Of a DNA stretch of 64,000 nt, positions 24,464 through 33,679 are shown piece after piece. This DNA is from Mucilaginibacter sp. 44-25 (GTDB lineage Bacteria; Bacteroidota; Bacteroidia; Sphingobacteriales; Sphingobacteriaceae): NCBI GenBank assembly GCA_001898335.1, contig MKTS01000009.1, positions 124,001 through 188,000 of the forward strand, given 5' to 3'. The notes under the pieces are model-generated. The model made no database searches. It saw only the letters and a list, made by a program, of their open reading frames with translations, and was not told where the DNA came from. How positions within the stretch are numbered: the first letter of the stretch is position 1; each line of letters starts with the position of its first letter. Both the position numbers and the translations under genes were made by a program.

Positions 24464-27400
24464 TTAGAAGGCGTATCTTAAACCAAACTGCATTTGCCAG
24501 CGTGAAGCAAACAGATCAACTGAATATGGTAATCCAGGATCGGCAAATGTATATTTAGGATACGTTGTGGCGGCATTGCCAAATGATGGCGTGCCTGCTT
24601 TTACCGGTGTTAAACCTACGCTTGCGGTAGAGTTAAAGGTGTTAGCTGAGAAATAGTACTGGCCCCATTTCTTGTTCAGGAGGTTGGTAAGGTTAACAAT
24701 GTCATAGGTAAAGGTAATTACCTGTTTGTGTTTACCGCTACCAAATTTAAAGTCCTGCGCGAAACGGAAATCCAGCTGGTTGTTCCACGGAGTGAAAGCT
24801 TCGTTGCGCTGTGTGAAGTTACCACGGCGTGATGACAGGTATTTGCTGTTATCAATAAAGGCATCAAACGCTGCCGCCTGCTGAGCCGCGCTTTGAGCCG
24901 GTGCAGTAGCTGAAGCCGCGATGTCGCTAAAGAAATTAACTGTTTCGCCTCTTTTCGGAATGTAAGCTAAACTAACTTGCTGGCCAGTACCATCAATAGC
25001 ATTAGGGTAGAAACCGTAAGTGTACGGGTTACCAGATTGTGAGCTAAAGAAGAAGCTAAAGTTAGCTACCAGGTTGTGGGCTGCATCCCAATCGTGCCTG
25101 AAGTTAACCGTTGAAACAATGCGGTGGCGGATATCAAAGTTTGAGTTAGCCAAACCCGGGTTGTTAGGGTTAAGTGCCTGGTTTAATTGCCAGTTTGACT
25201 CCATTGAGTTACGTATACCGTTGGTAACATCTTTTGAATGGCCATAGGTGTAAGCAACTGAGAAATTCAAAGCGTTCAGCGGGTTAAACTGAGTGTTTTT
25301 AGCAATTTGCGCTGTAGCACTGTAACGGTAACCCTGGCTTGTATTTGATAACAGATAAGCATTAGTATACTGTGTATTTACCTTCTGGTTAACAAATATC
25401 GGCTGCTGGTGTTGAGTATCATACGGGTAGTATGTTACCGAGTCCTTGGTATTTACCTGCTGGAATTTCAAATCATGGATCACTTTAGTGTAAATACCTT
25501 CTACAGTAAACTTCCACTGATCCTGTGTAGTGTAATCAAGCGCTAAGCTGCTTCTCCATACCTGAGGCATCTTGAATTTGTTATCGATCAGATCGACCTG
25601 AGTAGGGCCTGATGCTGAAGTATTAACTGCCGGAACTTGTTTGTTTACATAGTTTAGTTCACCGTTCGGTGCAGTTTGTACAGGGTTAGTACCGGCGCTG
25701 CCTGCTGCTTTTACGTCATAGGCACCGTAGGTCTTACCATTGTTATAAAAGGCGTAACCAAACCATGCAAACGGAACACGACCGGTAAATAAGCCGCTAC
25801 CACCACGTAAAATTACACTCTGGTCGCCGTTTATATCATAATTGAATGATACACGGGGGTTAAATTCGTAGTTATTAAGGTAGTTCTGCTTAATGTCCCT
25901 TGGCTTGGTATAGGTAAACGTATTGCCGTAGTTACGGTCTACCGGAGCGTTAGTGGTTTTATCGCTCAATGGCTGCTTGTTAGGTACATCGGCATAGTCA
26001 ACACGTAGAGCTGCGGTTAATTTAAAATTGTCTGTCAATTGTATTTCGTCCTGGCCATATAAGCTTAACAGGTTAACTTTGAACTGGGCAGACGGATTAG
26101 CTAAAATGTAATCGCGGGTGTTGTTAGTGTAATTAAAGTTGGTACGCACACGGCTTGGCTTGTTGTTCACAAAGTCCTCTATGCTGCCATAGGCAACACG
26201 GCCGTTCCAGGCGTTTACAAAGTTGTAGGTAATGTTATAGAACTCGTTGTGTGTACCAAAGGTAAAGTTGTGTTTACCTGTTGTCCAGGTAAGGTTATCG
26301 GTAAACTCAGCGGTTTTCTGGCGCATATCAAATATAGCGGCTTCACGGTCAGTACCCATAAATATGGTAGTACCAGGTGTGCGGCCGGTAATTTCGATCT
26401 GTGGCAGCGATGGGTCGCTGTTTGGATCGCGGAAGTCATGCACGTTTGAGTAACCTAATACCAAGCTGTTGTTTACAGCGTTTGACAGTCTCGATTTTAA
26501 CTCGGCAACAGTTGATGTTGAGTTGTTGTGTGAAGTATAGTCAATGCCACTGAAACGGAAGTTTTGCTGATCGCGCTCCAGGTTGGTAGCTGTTGAGCTA
26601 ATGGTATTATTACGGATGGTTAGCTGGTTATTATCGTTAATGTTCCAGTCTAAACGGTTAAAGAACTTGTTTGAGTTAGAGAAGATGGTGGTATTGTTAT
26701 ACGTACCCGGATCAATACCATTTGGGTGGTTGGCATCAGTAGTGAAAGCTTTGAAAGCTGCAACCAGTTTATCGCCATCCTGCTGACTTAAGATGTTAGC
26801 CGCACCGTTGTGGTCAAGGCCGCGGATAACCGGGTCCTGCCTGCGGGCGATCTCCTCATTGGTAAAGAAGAATAATTTATTTTTGATGATAGGCAAACCT
26901 AAACGGATACCGGTTTGGTAATCATGAAAAGTGCTTGGCAGTTTAGAACCATCGCCACCTGCAGCAACTGAAGCGTTGTTGGGGCCTACCAGGAAAGCGC
27001 CGCGGCCATAGCCATAAACAGCGCCGCTCACATCGTTTGTACCGCTACGGGTTACCGCGTTGATACTACCGCCCAGTACGTTACCAATTTTAATATCATA
27101 AGGAGCAACCAGTACCTGAATGTCCTGTATCGCGTCTAACGAGATAGGGCTGGTACGTGTGCTGCTGCCCACCTGGCCCGAAGCATTGTTTTGGCCACCT
27201 AATGATGGGCTGAAACCGATAGCGTCGTTATTAATAGCACCATCAAGCGTTACGTTGTTGTAACGGTAGTTGGTACCCTGGAAAGAGTTATTGTTACTTT
27301 GAGGGGTTGTACGGGTAAGATCCTGTAAGCTACGGTTGATAGTAGGCATATTGCGGATCTGGCTTTGGCTGATGCGTGTGCTGGCGCCGGTTTTTGTGCC

Positions 27401-27766
27401 GCCCGCGCTGGCGGTTACCCTCACCTCTTTAAGGTTTGTGGTAGCATCAGTAAGCTTGAAATTGAATATGGCGCTGCCCAGGCTAAGGGTAACATCCGTA
27501 CGCTCGTCTTTATTAGAACCTACAAAAGTGGCGCTAATGGTATAAGGGCCACCCGGGTTAATGTTAGGGATGGTGTAGCGGCCATCGGCATTGGTTTGCG
27601 AACCGTAGCGGGTACCTGTGCTGTTGTTAACAACAGATACGGTTACACCCGGCATAGCAACACCTTTCTGATCTACAACCTTACCACTAATTGTGGCCGT
27701 TGTGATCTGCGCGTTGGCGGCAACGGCAAAAAACAGTGCTAAGATAATAAGGTAAAACTTTTTCAT
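24464..27766 (-). CDS. TonB-dependent receptor, Oar-like
   Basis: A 1100-residue outer-membrane receptor. Signal peptide about 1-19 (ALFFAVAANAQ), then a carboxypeptidase-regulatory-like beta-sandwich (about 22-110, TISGKVVDQKGVAMPGVTV), a plug domain (about 115-245, RISQSQIRNMPTINRSLQDL and NVTLDGAINNDAIGF, then GGSINAVTRSGTN) and a long beta-barrel ending in aromatic WQMQFGLRYAF. The motif order resembles the Oar/OmpA-related group rather than SusC, and no SusD partner is adjacent. Substrate unknown; Oar homologues have been linked to protease or protein secretion and adhesion. It is a single-gene unit. Confidence 0.9.
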   Translation of the reverse strand: MKKFYLIILALFFAVAANAQITTATISGKVVDQKGVAMPGVTVSVVNNSTGTRYGSQTNADGRYTIPNINPGGPYTISATFVGSNKDERTDVTLSLGSAIFNFKLTDATTNLKEVRVTASAGGTKTGASTRISQSQIRNMPTINRSLQDLTRTTPQSNNNSFQGTNYRYNNVTLDGAINNDAIGFSPSLGGQNNASGQVGSSTRTSPISLDAIQDIQVLVAPYDIKIGNVLGGSINAVTRSGTNDVSGAVYGYGRGAFLVGPNNASVAAGGDGSKLPSTFHDYQTGIRLGLPIIKNKLFFFTNEEIARRQDPVIRGLDHNGAANILSQQDGDKLVAAFKAFTTDANHPNGIDPGTYNNTTIFSNSNKFFNRLDWNINDNNQLTIRNNTISSTATNLERDQQNFRFSGIDYTSHNNSTSTVAELKSRLSNAVNNSLVLGYSNVHDFRDPNSDPSLPQIEITGRTPGTTIFMGTDREAAIFDMRQKTAEFTDNLTWTTGKHNFTFGTHNEFYNITYNFVNAWNGRVAYGSIEDFVNNKPSRVRTNFNYTNNTRDYILANPSAQFKVNLLSLYGQDEIQLTDNFKLTAALRVDYADVPNKQPLSDKTTNAPVDRNYGNTFTYTKPRDIKQNYLNNYEFNPRVSFNYDINGDQSVILRGGSGLFTGRVPFAWFGYAFYNNGKTYGAYDVKAAGSAGTNPVQTAPNGELNYVNKQVPAVNTSASGPTQVDLIDNKFKMPQVWRSSLALDYTTQDQWKFTVEGIYTKVIHDLKFQQVNTKDSVTYYPYDTQHQQPIFVNQKVNTQYTNAYLLSNTSQGYRYSATAQIAKNTQFNPLNALNFSVAYTYGHSKDVTNGIRNSMESNWQLNQALNPNNPGLANSNFDIRHRIVSTVNFRHDWDAAHNLVANFSFFFSSQSGNPYTYGFYPNAIDGTGQQVSLAYIPKRGETVNFFSDIAASATAPAQSAAQQAAAFDAFIDNSKYLSSRRGNFTQRNEAFTPWNNQLDFRFAQDFKFGSGKHKQVITFTYDIVNLTNLLNKKWGQYYFSANTFNSTASVGLTPVKAGTPSFGNAATTYPKYTFADPGLPYSVDLFASRWQMQFGLRYAF

Positions 27767-27952
27767 TTCTTGGGGTTATTTTTCTAACCACAAAAGTCCC
27801 CCGCCAATGTTAAGAGTTGGTTATCAAAAGATTAGAATGGCATTAGAAAGGCATTAGAGAAAATACATAACTTATTGACTATATGATACTTAATCATTTA
27901 AATATGTTACATAAATGTTAAGTAAATATTTAATAATGTTAAGCAAACGTTA

Positions 27953-27995
27953 CAAACGTAAAAAGCCATGCTTGCGGCATGGCTTTTTACGTTTG
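27953..27995 (-). terminator. intrinsic terminator of the M1 peptidase gene
   Basis: CAAACGTAAAAAGCCATG (27953-27970) pairs perfectly with the inverse copy at 27978-27995 around a 7-base loop. It lies 12 bases past the peptidase stop and could also act on the plus strand. Confidence 0.9.
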
Positions 27996-28006
27996 ATTTT
28001 ACGATG

Positions 28007-30403
28007 TTATTTTGAGGCCGAAACCTGCATAGGATTAATCCCGGCAGACTGCCCCCTAACCGGGCCACCAGCTTTTTGCTTAAACAGTTGCAATTTTGAT
28101 GGTTCGGGCATCTTACCCCAGTAGTTATTACTTTCATCAATATCAGCGGTTTCGCGCATTGGGTCGAGCTTAATGGAAGCCACTTCTTTATCCAGTATAT
28201 AGAATTTAGAAGCGTTCTTCTCATTCAGGCGCCATATTTGTGCCGGTATACGGTCAACCCATTTGGTGCCATCCTTATAGGTAAATTCCACAATGATCGG
28301 CATTACCAAACCACCCTTATTGCTAAAGTTAAGCTCATAGAAATATTTGCTGTTGTATTTAGCGGTTTCCGCGTCATTTAATGGCTCGGTCGCGAAAGGC
28401 TGCGGAGCTGGCTGCGCTTTTACCATAGCCTCAAACTTAGCAGTGTCTACCTTTACCATACCCCTGTCATACTTCCAGTAAAAATCATGGGTGGCAGTGT
28501 CAAGGTCTGTCTGGAACCTGATGTTCTTATCGTTGCGGTTACGCACTTTAGATAGGTCATCAAAATCATTCACAGCCGGCGGCGCAACTTTTTGCGGGCC
28601 ACGCTGGCGCATTGCAGGCAGTTTGGCATTGAGGTCGGCTTTGGCGTATTTAACAGAGTCGAGCGAGATATCTACCGGGTCGGTACCGTAGAACCAGCCT
28701 CTCCAGAACCAGTCAAGGTCCTCACCGCTGGCATCCTCCATAGTACGGAACAAATCAGCAGGAGTTGGGTGTTTAAATGCCCAGCGGCGCGCGTACTCTT
28801 TAAAGGCAAAATCGAAAAGCTTGCGGCCCATGATAGTTTCGCGCAGGATATTAAGCGCGGTTGCCGGTTTGCTGTAAGCATTAGGGCCAAAGCGTACAAT
28901 GTTTTCGGAGTTGGTCATGATAGGTTCCAGCTCGTTCTTGGGCAGCTTCATATAATCAATAATATTATACGCGGCTCCTTTTTTAGTAGGGAACTTATTG
29001 TCCCAAAGTTCTTCGGCCAGGTATTCAACAAACGAGTTAAGGCCTTCGTCCATCCAGGTCCACTGGCGTTCATCGCTGTTAACGATCATCGGAAAAAAGT
29101 TGTGGCCTACTTCATGGATGATCACACCGATCATACCATTCTTGGTGCTTTCGCTGTAAGTGCCATCTTTTTCGGTACGGCCATAGTTAAAACATATCAT
29201 AGGATATTCCATACCGTTTGCAGCCTCAACAGACTGCGCTACAGGGTAAGGATACGGTATTGAAAAATCAGAGTAGGTTTTAATGGTATGGGCAACCAAA
29301 CGTGTTGAGTAACGGTTGTAAAGGTTATAAGCCTCTTTACCATAATAGCTCATGCACATTACATTATGGCCGCCTACTTTAGCGCCCATAGCGTCCCAAA
29401 CAAACTTGCGTGATGAGCCCCAGGCAAAGTCGCGTACATTATTGGCCTGGAAAACCCAGGTTTTTTTAGCGGTTGAAGGCGCCTTTTCGGCCGCTTTGGC
29501 CTCGGCAAGGGTAACGATCTCTACCGGTACCGATGATGTTTTGGCTTTGTTATAACGAGCCAGCTTTGTCGGGCTCAATACAGCGCTGTAATTGATACAT
29601 TCGCCTGTACCACCAATCACGTGATCTGCCGGAACGGTCATTTGCACACGAAAATTACCAAAGGTAAGCGCAAACTCGCCACGGCCGGTAAACTGGTGGT
29701 TTTGCCAGCCCTGGAAATCGCTGTAAACACATAAACGAGGATACCATTGCGTCATGGTGAAAAGGTAGTTGCCATCCTCAGGGAAATACTCGTAACCACC
29801 ACGGCCACCAACGGTCATGCGGTCGGTTATTTTGTAGTTCCAGTCAACTGTAAATACAAACTGAGCGCCGGGCCTTAAAGGGGTAGGCAGGTCAATACGC
29901 ATCATGGTTTTGTTGATGGTATAGCTCAACTTTTTACCGGTAGCATCAACCAGGCGGGTAATTACATCGCCCAGGCCATTATCATCTTCGCCGTTGCGCA
30001 CAGCGGTCTTATCAATATTTTGCGTAGTGGTAGCACGCGGCATGCTTGAGCTGCTTTGGTAACCCGAGTTACGCAGGCTGCTATGCTCATTCTCATCCAG
30101 TTGCAACCAAATATAGGTTAACGGATCGGGCGAGTTGTTGTAATAGGTAATGGTTTCGGTACCGTTAAGCTTAAGGTTTTTTTCATCAAGCTCGCACTTA
30201 ATGTTATAATCGGCCCGCTGCTGCCAGTACTTGGCGCCCGGCGCACCGCTTGCCGTTCGCTGCTCATTAGGCGTACTTAAGATAGTACCTAACTGCTCAA
30301 ATTTATTGCCGTGATTGCTGCCAGGGTTATTTTGTATGTCCTGGGCAAAAGCGGCAGTTGCCAGGCTTACTGTAAATAAAAAGCTGGTAAAAATTCGCTT
30401 CAT
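28007..30403 (-). CDS. exported M1-family metallopeptidase
   Basis: A 798-residue zinc aminopeptidase-like protein of family M1 with a signal peptide (about 1-21, ending AAFAQ). The catalytic motif is HEVGH (H430, E431, H434), followed 18 residues on by the third zinc ligand Glu453 in WMDEGLNSFVEY. The exopeptidase substrate motif is present as NGMEYPMICF (in place of GAMEN, so not a classical aminopeptidase). The C-terminal portion (about 640-798) has the beta-rich repeats seen in Bacteroidota M1 proteins. It has its own near-perfect promoter (30425-30455) overlapping the 3-prime end of the hupE-like gene. Confidence 0.92.
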   Translation of the reverse strand: MKRIFTSFLFTVSLATAAFAQDIQNNPGSNHGNKFEQLGTILSTPNEQRTASGAPGAKYWQQRADYNIKCELDEKNLKLNGTETITYYNNSPDPLTYIWLQLDENEHSSLRNSGYQSSSSMPRATTTQNIDKTAVRNGEDDNGLGDVITRLVDATGKKLSYTINKTMMRIDLPTPLRPGAQFVFTVDWNYKITDRMTVGGRGGYEYFPEDGNYLFTMTQWYPRLCVYSDFQGWQNHQFTGRGEFALTFGNFRVQMTVPADHVIGGTGECINYSAVLSPTKLARYNKAKTSSVPVEIVTLAEAKAAEKAPSTAKKTWVFQANNVRDFAWGSSRKFVWDAMGAKVGGHNVMCMSYYGKEAYNLYNRYSTRLVAHTIKTYSDFSIPYPYPVAQSVEAANGMEYPMICFNYGRTEKDGTYSESTKNGMIGVIIHEVGHNFFPMIVNSDERQWTWMDEGLNSFVEYLAEELWDNKFPTKKGAAYNIIDYMKLPKNELEPIMTNSENIVRFGPNAYSKPATALNILRETIMGRKLFDFAFKEYARRWAFKHPTPADLFRTMEDASGEDLDWFWRGWFYGTDPVDISLDSVKYAKADLNAKLPAMRQRGPQKVAPPAVNDFDDLSKVRNRNDKNIRFQTDLDTATHDFYWKYDRGMVKVDTAKFEAMVKAQPAPQPFATEPLNDAETAKYNSKYFYELNFSNKGGLVMPIIVEFTYKDGTKWVDRIPAQIWRLNEKNASKFYILDKEVASIKLDPMRETADIDESNNYWGKMPEPSKLQLFKQKAGGPVRGQSAGINPMQVSASK

Positions 30404-30424
30404 ATGTTATATGTGATTGGTAAA

Positions 30425-30455
30425 CAAATTTATATTAAAATGGTAATCTTTCAAA
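30425..30455 (-). promoter_or_regulatory. consensus Bacteroidota promoter of the M1 peptidase gene
   Basis: On the minus strand TTTG (30455-30452) is followed after exactly 19 bases by TAAATTTG (30432-30425), matching the TTTG-N19-TAnnTTTG consensus at every fixed position. The start codon at 30403 is about 20 bases downstream. The -33 box lies inside the last codons of the HupE-like gene. Confidence 0.75.
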
Positions 30456-31013
30456 TGCCATTTGTATGGATAATGCAAATACCCCTGCCGATATAAAAAG
30501 TACCCAGTCGCGCCGGGCTACTCGTAACTTATCAATAAACAGCGCGGCCAACATCAGTATAACGGCTACTACCACTACTTGCCCTGCCTCCAGCCCCAGG
30601 TTGAAACCAAAAAGCCCCCAACCTATGGTTTCGTCCTTAGCCAGCATAATGCGGATGCTGTTAGCAAAGCCCATACCGTGTATTAAACCAAAGAAAAGCG
30701 CCAGCCAGTAATTTACGTTTACACTGCCATTTCTTTTACCGGCCCGCCAAAGGTTGTTAACAGCCGTTATGATAATGGTACAGGGTATTAAAAACTCTAC
30801 CCATTTACCCGGTAAGCGTATCACATCAAGCACGCTGAGTGCCAGGGTTAATGAATGCCCTATGGTAAAAGCAGTTACCAGTATAAGTACCTGCTTAATA
30901 TTTTTAAAAGTATAAACCGATGCCAGCGCTAAAATGAACAACTGATGGTCTAAAGCATCGGTACTGATAATGTGTTTCCATCCCAGCCCGAAATAAAAAC
31001 CAATATCAGACAT
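30435..31013 (-). CDS. HupE/UreJ-like membrane protein
   Basis: A 192-residue integral-membrane protein with about six to seven helices. The N-terminal FGLGWKHIISTDALDHQLFI and the motifs FTIGHSLTLALS and GLIHGMGFAN, with buried histidines (H14, H22, H53 and one in LIHGMGF), are typical of the HupE/UreJ family, thought to move nickel or other metals. It is followed on the same strand by the zinc M1 peptidase, and the divergent DUF6702 gene starts 64 bases away. This three-gene neighbourhood recurs in the phylum by my recollection, suggesting a link between metal handling and the peptidase (inference). Confidence 0.85.
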   Translation of the reverse strand: MSDIGFYFGLGWKHIISTDALDHQLFILALASVYTFKNIKQVLILVTAFTIGHSLTLALSVLDVIRLPGKWVEFLIPCTIIITAVNNLWRAGKRNGSVNVNYWLALFFGLIHGMGFANSIRIMLAKDETIGWGLFGFNLGLEAGQVVVVAVILMLAALFIDKLRVARRDWVLFISAGVFALSIQMAFERLPF

Positions 31014-31077
31014 AATATTTTTTAAATGAAAGCGTAAATTTAGCAGCTTTCAGCTATAAAACTATCCACAGGCTAAC

Positions 31078-31602
31078 ATGACTGCTTTTTTAGGTAAATC
31101 TATATTATATTGTTACATACTTTTAGGGCCTTTAGTTGCCTGGAAACCTGCCCCGGTAAATTTTCATCCCCTGCATGTGAGCACTACAGATATCAGCTAC
31201 AATAACACTGATAAACAAATGGAAGTGGTTTGCACCATTTTTACGGATGATTTTGAATTGGCCCTGCAGAAGGAATTTCATACAAAGATTGACCTGAACC
31301 GTGCCGATATGCATAAAGCGATGGATGCTCTGGTGAAAAACTATATCAGCAGCCGTTTGCAGCTAAAGGCTAATTCATCTTCGTTGCCGCTCAACTACCT
31401 GGGCTATGAGATAAGTAACGCTACTGTTAATGCCTACCTGGAATCGCCAAAGGTAACCACGCCTAAAACTATTGATGCACAAGTGAGCCTGCTGCAAAGC
31501 CTTTATGCCGACCAATTGAACATTGTACACATGACCGTTAACGGCACCCGTAAAAGCACCCGGCTGGATGCGCCCGACAAACAAGTAACGCAAACATTTT
31601 AA
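31078..31602 (+). CDS. DUF6702-family exported protein
   Basis: A 174-residue protein with a hydrophobic N-terminus (SILYCYILLGPLVAW) that could be a signal peptide or anchor. The body has HPLHVSTTDISYN, then MEVVCTIFTDDFELAL and LNYLGYE, the pattern of DUF6702, a family of unknown function usually encoded near M1 peptidases and HupE-like proteins in Bacteroidota. It is divergent from the HupE-like gene. No enzyme motif is visible. Confidence 0.8.
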   Translation: MTAFLGKSILYCYILLGPLVAWKPAPVNFHPLHVSTTDISYNNTDKQMEVVCTIFTDDFELALQKEFHTKIDLNRADMHKAMDALVKNYISSRLQLKANSSSLPLNYLGYEISNATVNAYLESPKVTTPKTIDAQVSLLQSLYADQLNIVHMTVNGTRKSTRLDAPDKQVTQTF

Positions 31603-31639
31603 CGCGTTAACTAAAATAGGCTATGAGATGAAATGCAGC

Positions 31640-32122
31640 CTATTTATGTTTAGGCAACGATATAGGGAAACTGGTTTCGCGCTTGGCTTCTTTTAACACA
31701 AAAGTGCTTTGTACTGAGCCAAGCGGCACTACGTTGAATAGCTTTTTCATCAGGAAATCGTGATAGGTATCAAGGTCCTTTACGGCTACGCGCAAAAAGA
31801 AGTCGAACCCGCCCGACATCTGGTAACATTCCAGTACTTCCTCAAACTTTACCACCTCCTCTACAAAATGATTAAGGTTTGATGCTGAATGGTCGCGCAG
31901 TTGTACCTGGGTAAAGGCCATTAGCCCGCGGTCGATCTTCTTATGGTCCAGTATGGCCACATAGCCTTTTATATATCCCTGCTCCTGCAATTTCTTTATC
32001 CGCTCGTATATAGGTGTAGGCGTTTTATTCAGCTTTTCGCCTATCTCCTTATTGGTAAGGCGGGCATTTTCCTGCAAAAGCTGCAAAATGCGTATATCAG
32101 TACTATCAAGCGAATTTAACAT
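31640..32122 (-). CDS. Lrp/AsnC-family transcriptional regulator
   Basis: A 160-residue feast/famine regulator. The N-terminal winged helix-turn-helix reads LDSTDIRILQLLQENARLTNKEIGEKL (first 30 residues) with the recognition helix KTPTPIYERIKKLQEQGYI, followed by the RAM effector domain (about 65-150) that usually binds an amino acid. The upstream DNA holds an inverted repeat that could be an autoregulatory operator. Targets are unknown; it is separated by about 300 bases from the next gene. Confidence 0.93.
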   Translation of the reverse strand: MLNSLDSTDIRILQLLQENARLTNKEIGEKLNKTPTPIYERIKKLQEQGYIKGYVAILDHKKIDRGLMAFTQVQLRDHSASNLNHFVEEVVKFEEVLECYQMSGGFDFFLRVAVKDLDTYHDFLMKKLFNVVPLGSVQSTFVLKEAKRETSFPISLPKHK

Positions 32123-32179
32123 AGGATGATTTTTTTCTAAAAAGCACGGTTTGGTAGCTATCTAAAAAGATTATTTAAC

Positions 32180-32211
32180 TACCATTATGGTAAATTAAAG
32201 ATTTATTTACC
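32180..32211. promoter_or_regulatory. candidate operator upstream of the Lrp-like gene
   Basis: A 13-base palindrome TACCATTATGGTA (32180-32192) overlaps a second inverted repeat, GGTAAAT to ATTTACC (32189-32211), and another GGTA half-site lies at 32153. Repeated half-sites near the start of an Lrp-family gene suggest autoregulation (inference). Confidence 0.45.
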
Positions 32212-32372
32212 AAATAAACAAATTTTTACAGATGATATTACTTTACTACCGACATTTGCAGTGCTTAGTTAAAGAGGGAGTAGTTAACCCATGGGAGCTT
32301 TGATTAAGTAACTTACAAACAAGCCCCCAAGCTTTTTGTTAAGTTGGTTTAGTAAATAGTTTAGTTAGTTAG

Positions 32373-32411
32373 GAAAAAGGCTGTCATGTTCATCACGACA
32401 GCCTTTTTTGT
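32373..32411 (-). terminator. intrinsic terminator of the sigma-factor gene
   Basis: AAAAAGGCTGTC and GACAGCCTTTTT form a 12-bp stem with T runs possible on both strands. It lies 7 bases past the sigma-factor stop and could also end a plus-strand transcript from 32230-32372. That stretch of about 140 bases has no gene that I can recognise. Confidence 0.85.
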
Positions 32412-32417
32412 TATATT

Positions 32418-33275
32418 TTAATAAAACAAAGCCATTTTACGCGAAGCCAGCTCGATCAGTTTATTTAAGCCTGAGTTTTTAAGCTGCCTCACTCTTTCTG
32501 ATGATATGCCAAAGTTGGAGGCGATATCAATAGGCGTAAGGCTGTAATCACCCTTTAAACCAAAACTTAATTCAATAACCGCGCGCTCTTTAGTGCTTAA
32601 CTGCGCTAATAGTTTTTCTACGTGGTAATTGCGGCATTCGGTTTCCATGGTGCCAAAGTCTTCCTGCCCGGCATCAGGCAAGCGGTCTGATAGGGTAAAA
32701 TCACTATCCTCGCCGCCAATAGGCATATCCATGCTCATTGTACGGCCACTGTACATGATAGAATCTTTCACTTTGTAGGCCTGCACCTGCATAGATTCGG
32801 CCAGTTCATCAGGCAAAGGGTCGCGCTGTAGCTGCTGCTCCAGGGCGCTCTCATGCTTTTTCATTTTGGTGAGGATATTGATATGGTTATCCGGAAGCCT
32901 TACCGTACGTGTATATAAAGATATAGCATCCATAATGGCCTGCCTTATATACCAAACCGCGAATGAGATAAATTTAAAGCCTTTACTCTCGTCAAAACGG
33001 TGCGCAGCCATAATAAGCCCGGTATTACCCTCGCTGATCAGATCTGCCAGAGGCAGGCCCTGGTGCTGGTATTTTTTAGCTACCGACACCACAAAACGCA
33101 AATTGGCTTTCACCAAACGCTCCATAGCCGCCTTATCGCCCTGTTTTATTTTACGGGCCAGCATCACTTCTTCATCAACACTTACCAGGTCAACCTTTGC
33201 TATGTCTTTCAAGTAGCTTTCAACCACCTGCGATGAGCGGTCGGTTATGTTTTGCGTAATTTCCAGGTTCCTCAT
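32418..33275 (-). CDS. sigma-70 family RNA polymerase sigma factor (RpoD/SigA-like, divergent)
   Basis: A sigma factor of 285 residues lacking region 1.1, as in Bacteroidota SigA. The start at 33275 is fixed by a strong Shine-Dalgarno AAAGGAGT seven bases upstream, unusual in this phylum; an ATG 15 codons earlier is ignored. Region 1.2/2.1 is VESYLKDIAKVDLVSVDEE and ANLRFVVSVAKKYQ, region 2.2 PLADLISEGNTGLI, region 2.3/2.4 FKFISFAVWYIRQAIMDA, and region 4.2 STKERAVIELSFGL to SSERVRQLKNSGL. The segment after WYIRQ is unlike the SRIVRLP-type primary factors I remember, so it is probably a group 2 paralogue. Promoter specificity is unknown. Confidence 0.88.
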   Translation of the reverse strand: MRNLEITQNITDRSSQVVESYLKDIAKVDLVSVDEEVMLARKIKQGDKAAMERLVKANLRFVVSVAKKYQHQGLPLADLISEGNTGLIMAAHRFDESKGFKFISFAVWYIRQAIMDAISLYTRTVRLPDNHINILTKMKKHESALEQQLQRDPLPDELAESMQVQAYKVKDSIMYSGRTMSMDMPIGGEDSDFTLSDRLPDAGQEDFGTMETECRNYHVEKLLAQLSTKERAVIELSFGLKGDYSLTPIDIASNFGISSERVRQLKNSGLNKLIELASRKMALFY

Positions 33276-33603
33276 ACGTAATACTCCTTTCCGGGGAATA
33301 CACCGGTGAACGCAATGCATATCACCGTGATTCCCTTGCCTGAATAGTTAATTTTTTATAGTTGGTTTAAACCAAATGTCAGGATATGCAGAAACACATG
33401 CTACAGATAAGCATAACTTTGGATGAATAAATGGTTTATGCGATTTTTTTGAAAATTTTTTCTAAAAACAACCGACTTATCTCTCCAAAACAGAATAATC
33501 ATCTGCACAACCAAGCATAAAAATCATAAAATGATTAAATTTTCAGTACACTAAGTAAAATCAGCTTCTTAAAATATCTTAAAAACAAACCGCCATTTTA
33601 AGC

Positions 33604-33635
33604 TTGTTTATAGATAGTTATTATCCCTATGTTTG
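33604..33635 (+). promoter_or_regulatory. candidate promoter of the fructose bisphosphatase gene
   Basis: TTG (33604-33606) and TATGTTTG (33628-33635) are separated by 21 bases, matching the phylum consensus. The start codon lies 45 bases downstream. The remaining 404-bp gap from 33276 is AT-rich and shows no gene. Confidence 0.5.
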
Positions 33636-33679
33636 AGCACACCCCCTAATTATAAATTGTATTTTATACACTAAGTAAT

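Noticed and set aside
28592..29263. 223-codon open frame on the plus strand, antisense to the M1 peptidase
   Set aside because: The minus-strand frame has a clear signal peptide, HExxH motif and terminator; the antisense frame has no recognisable features.
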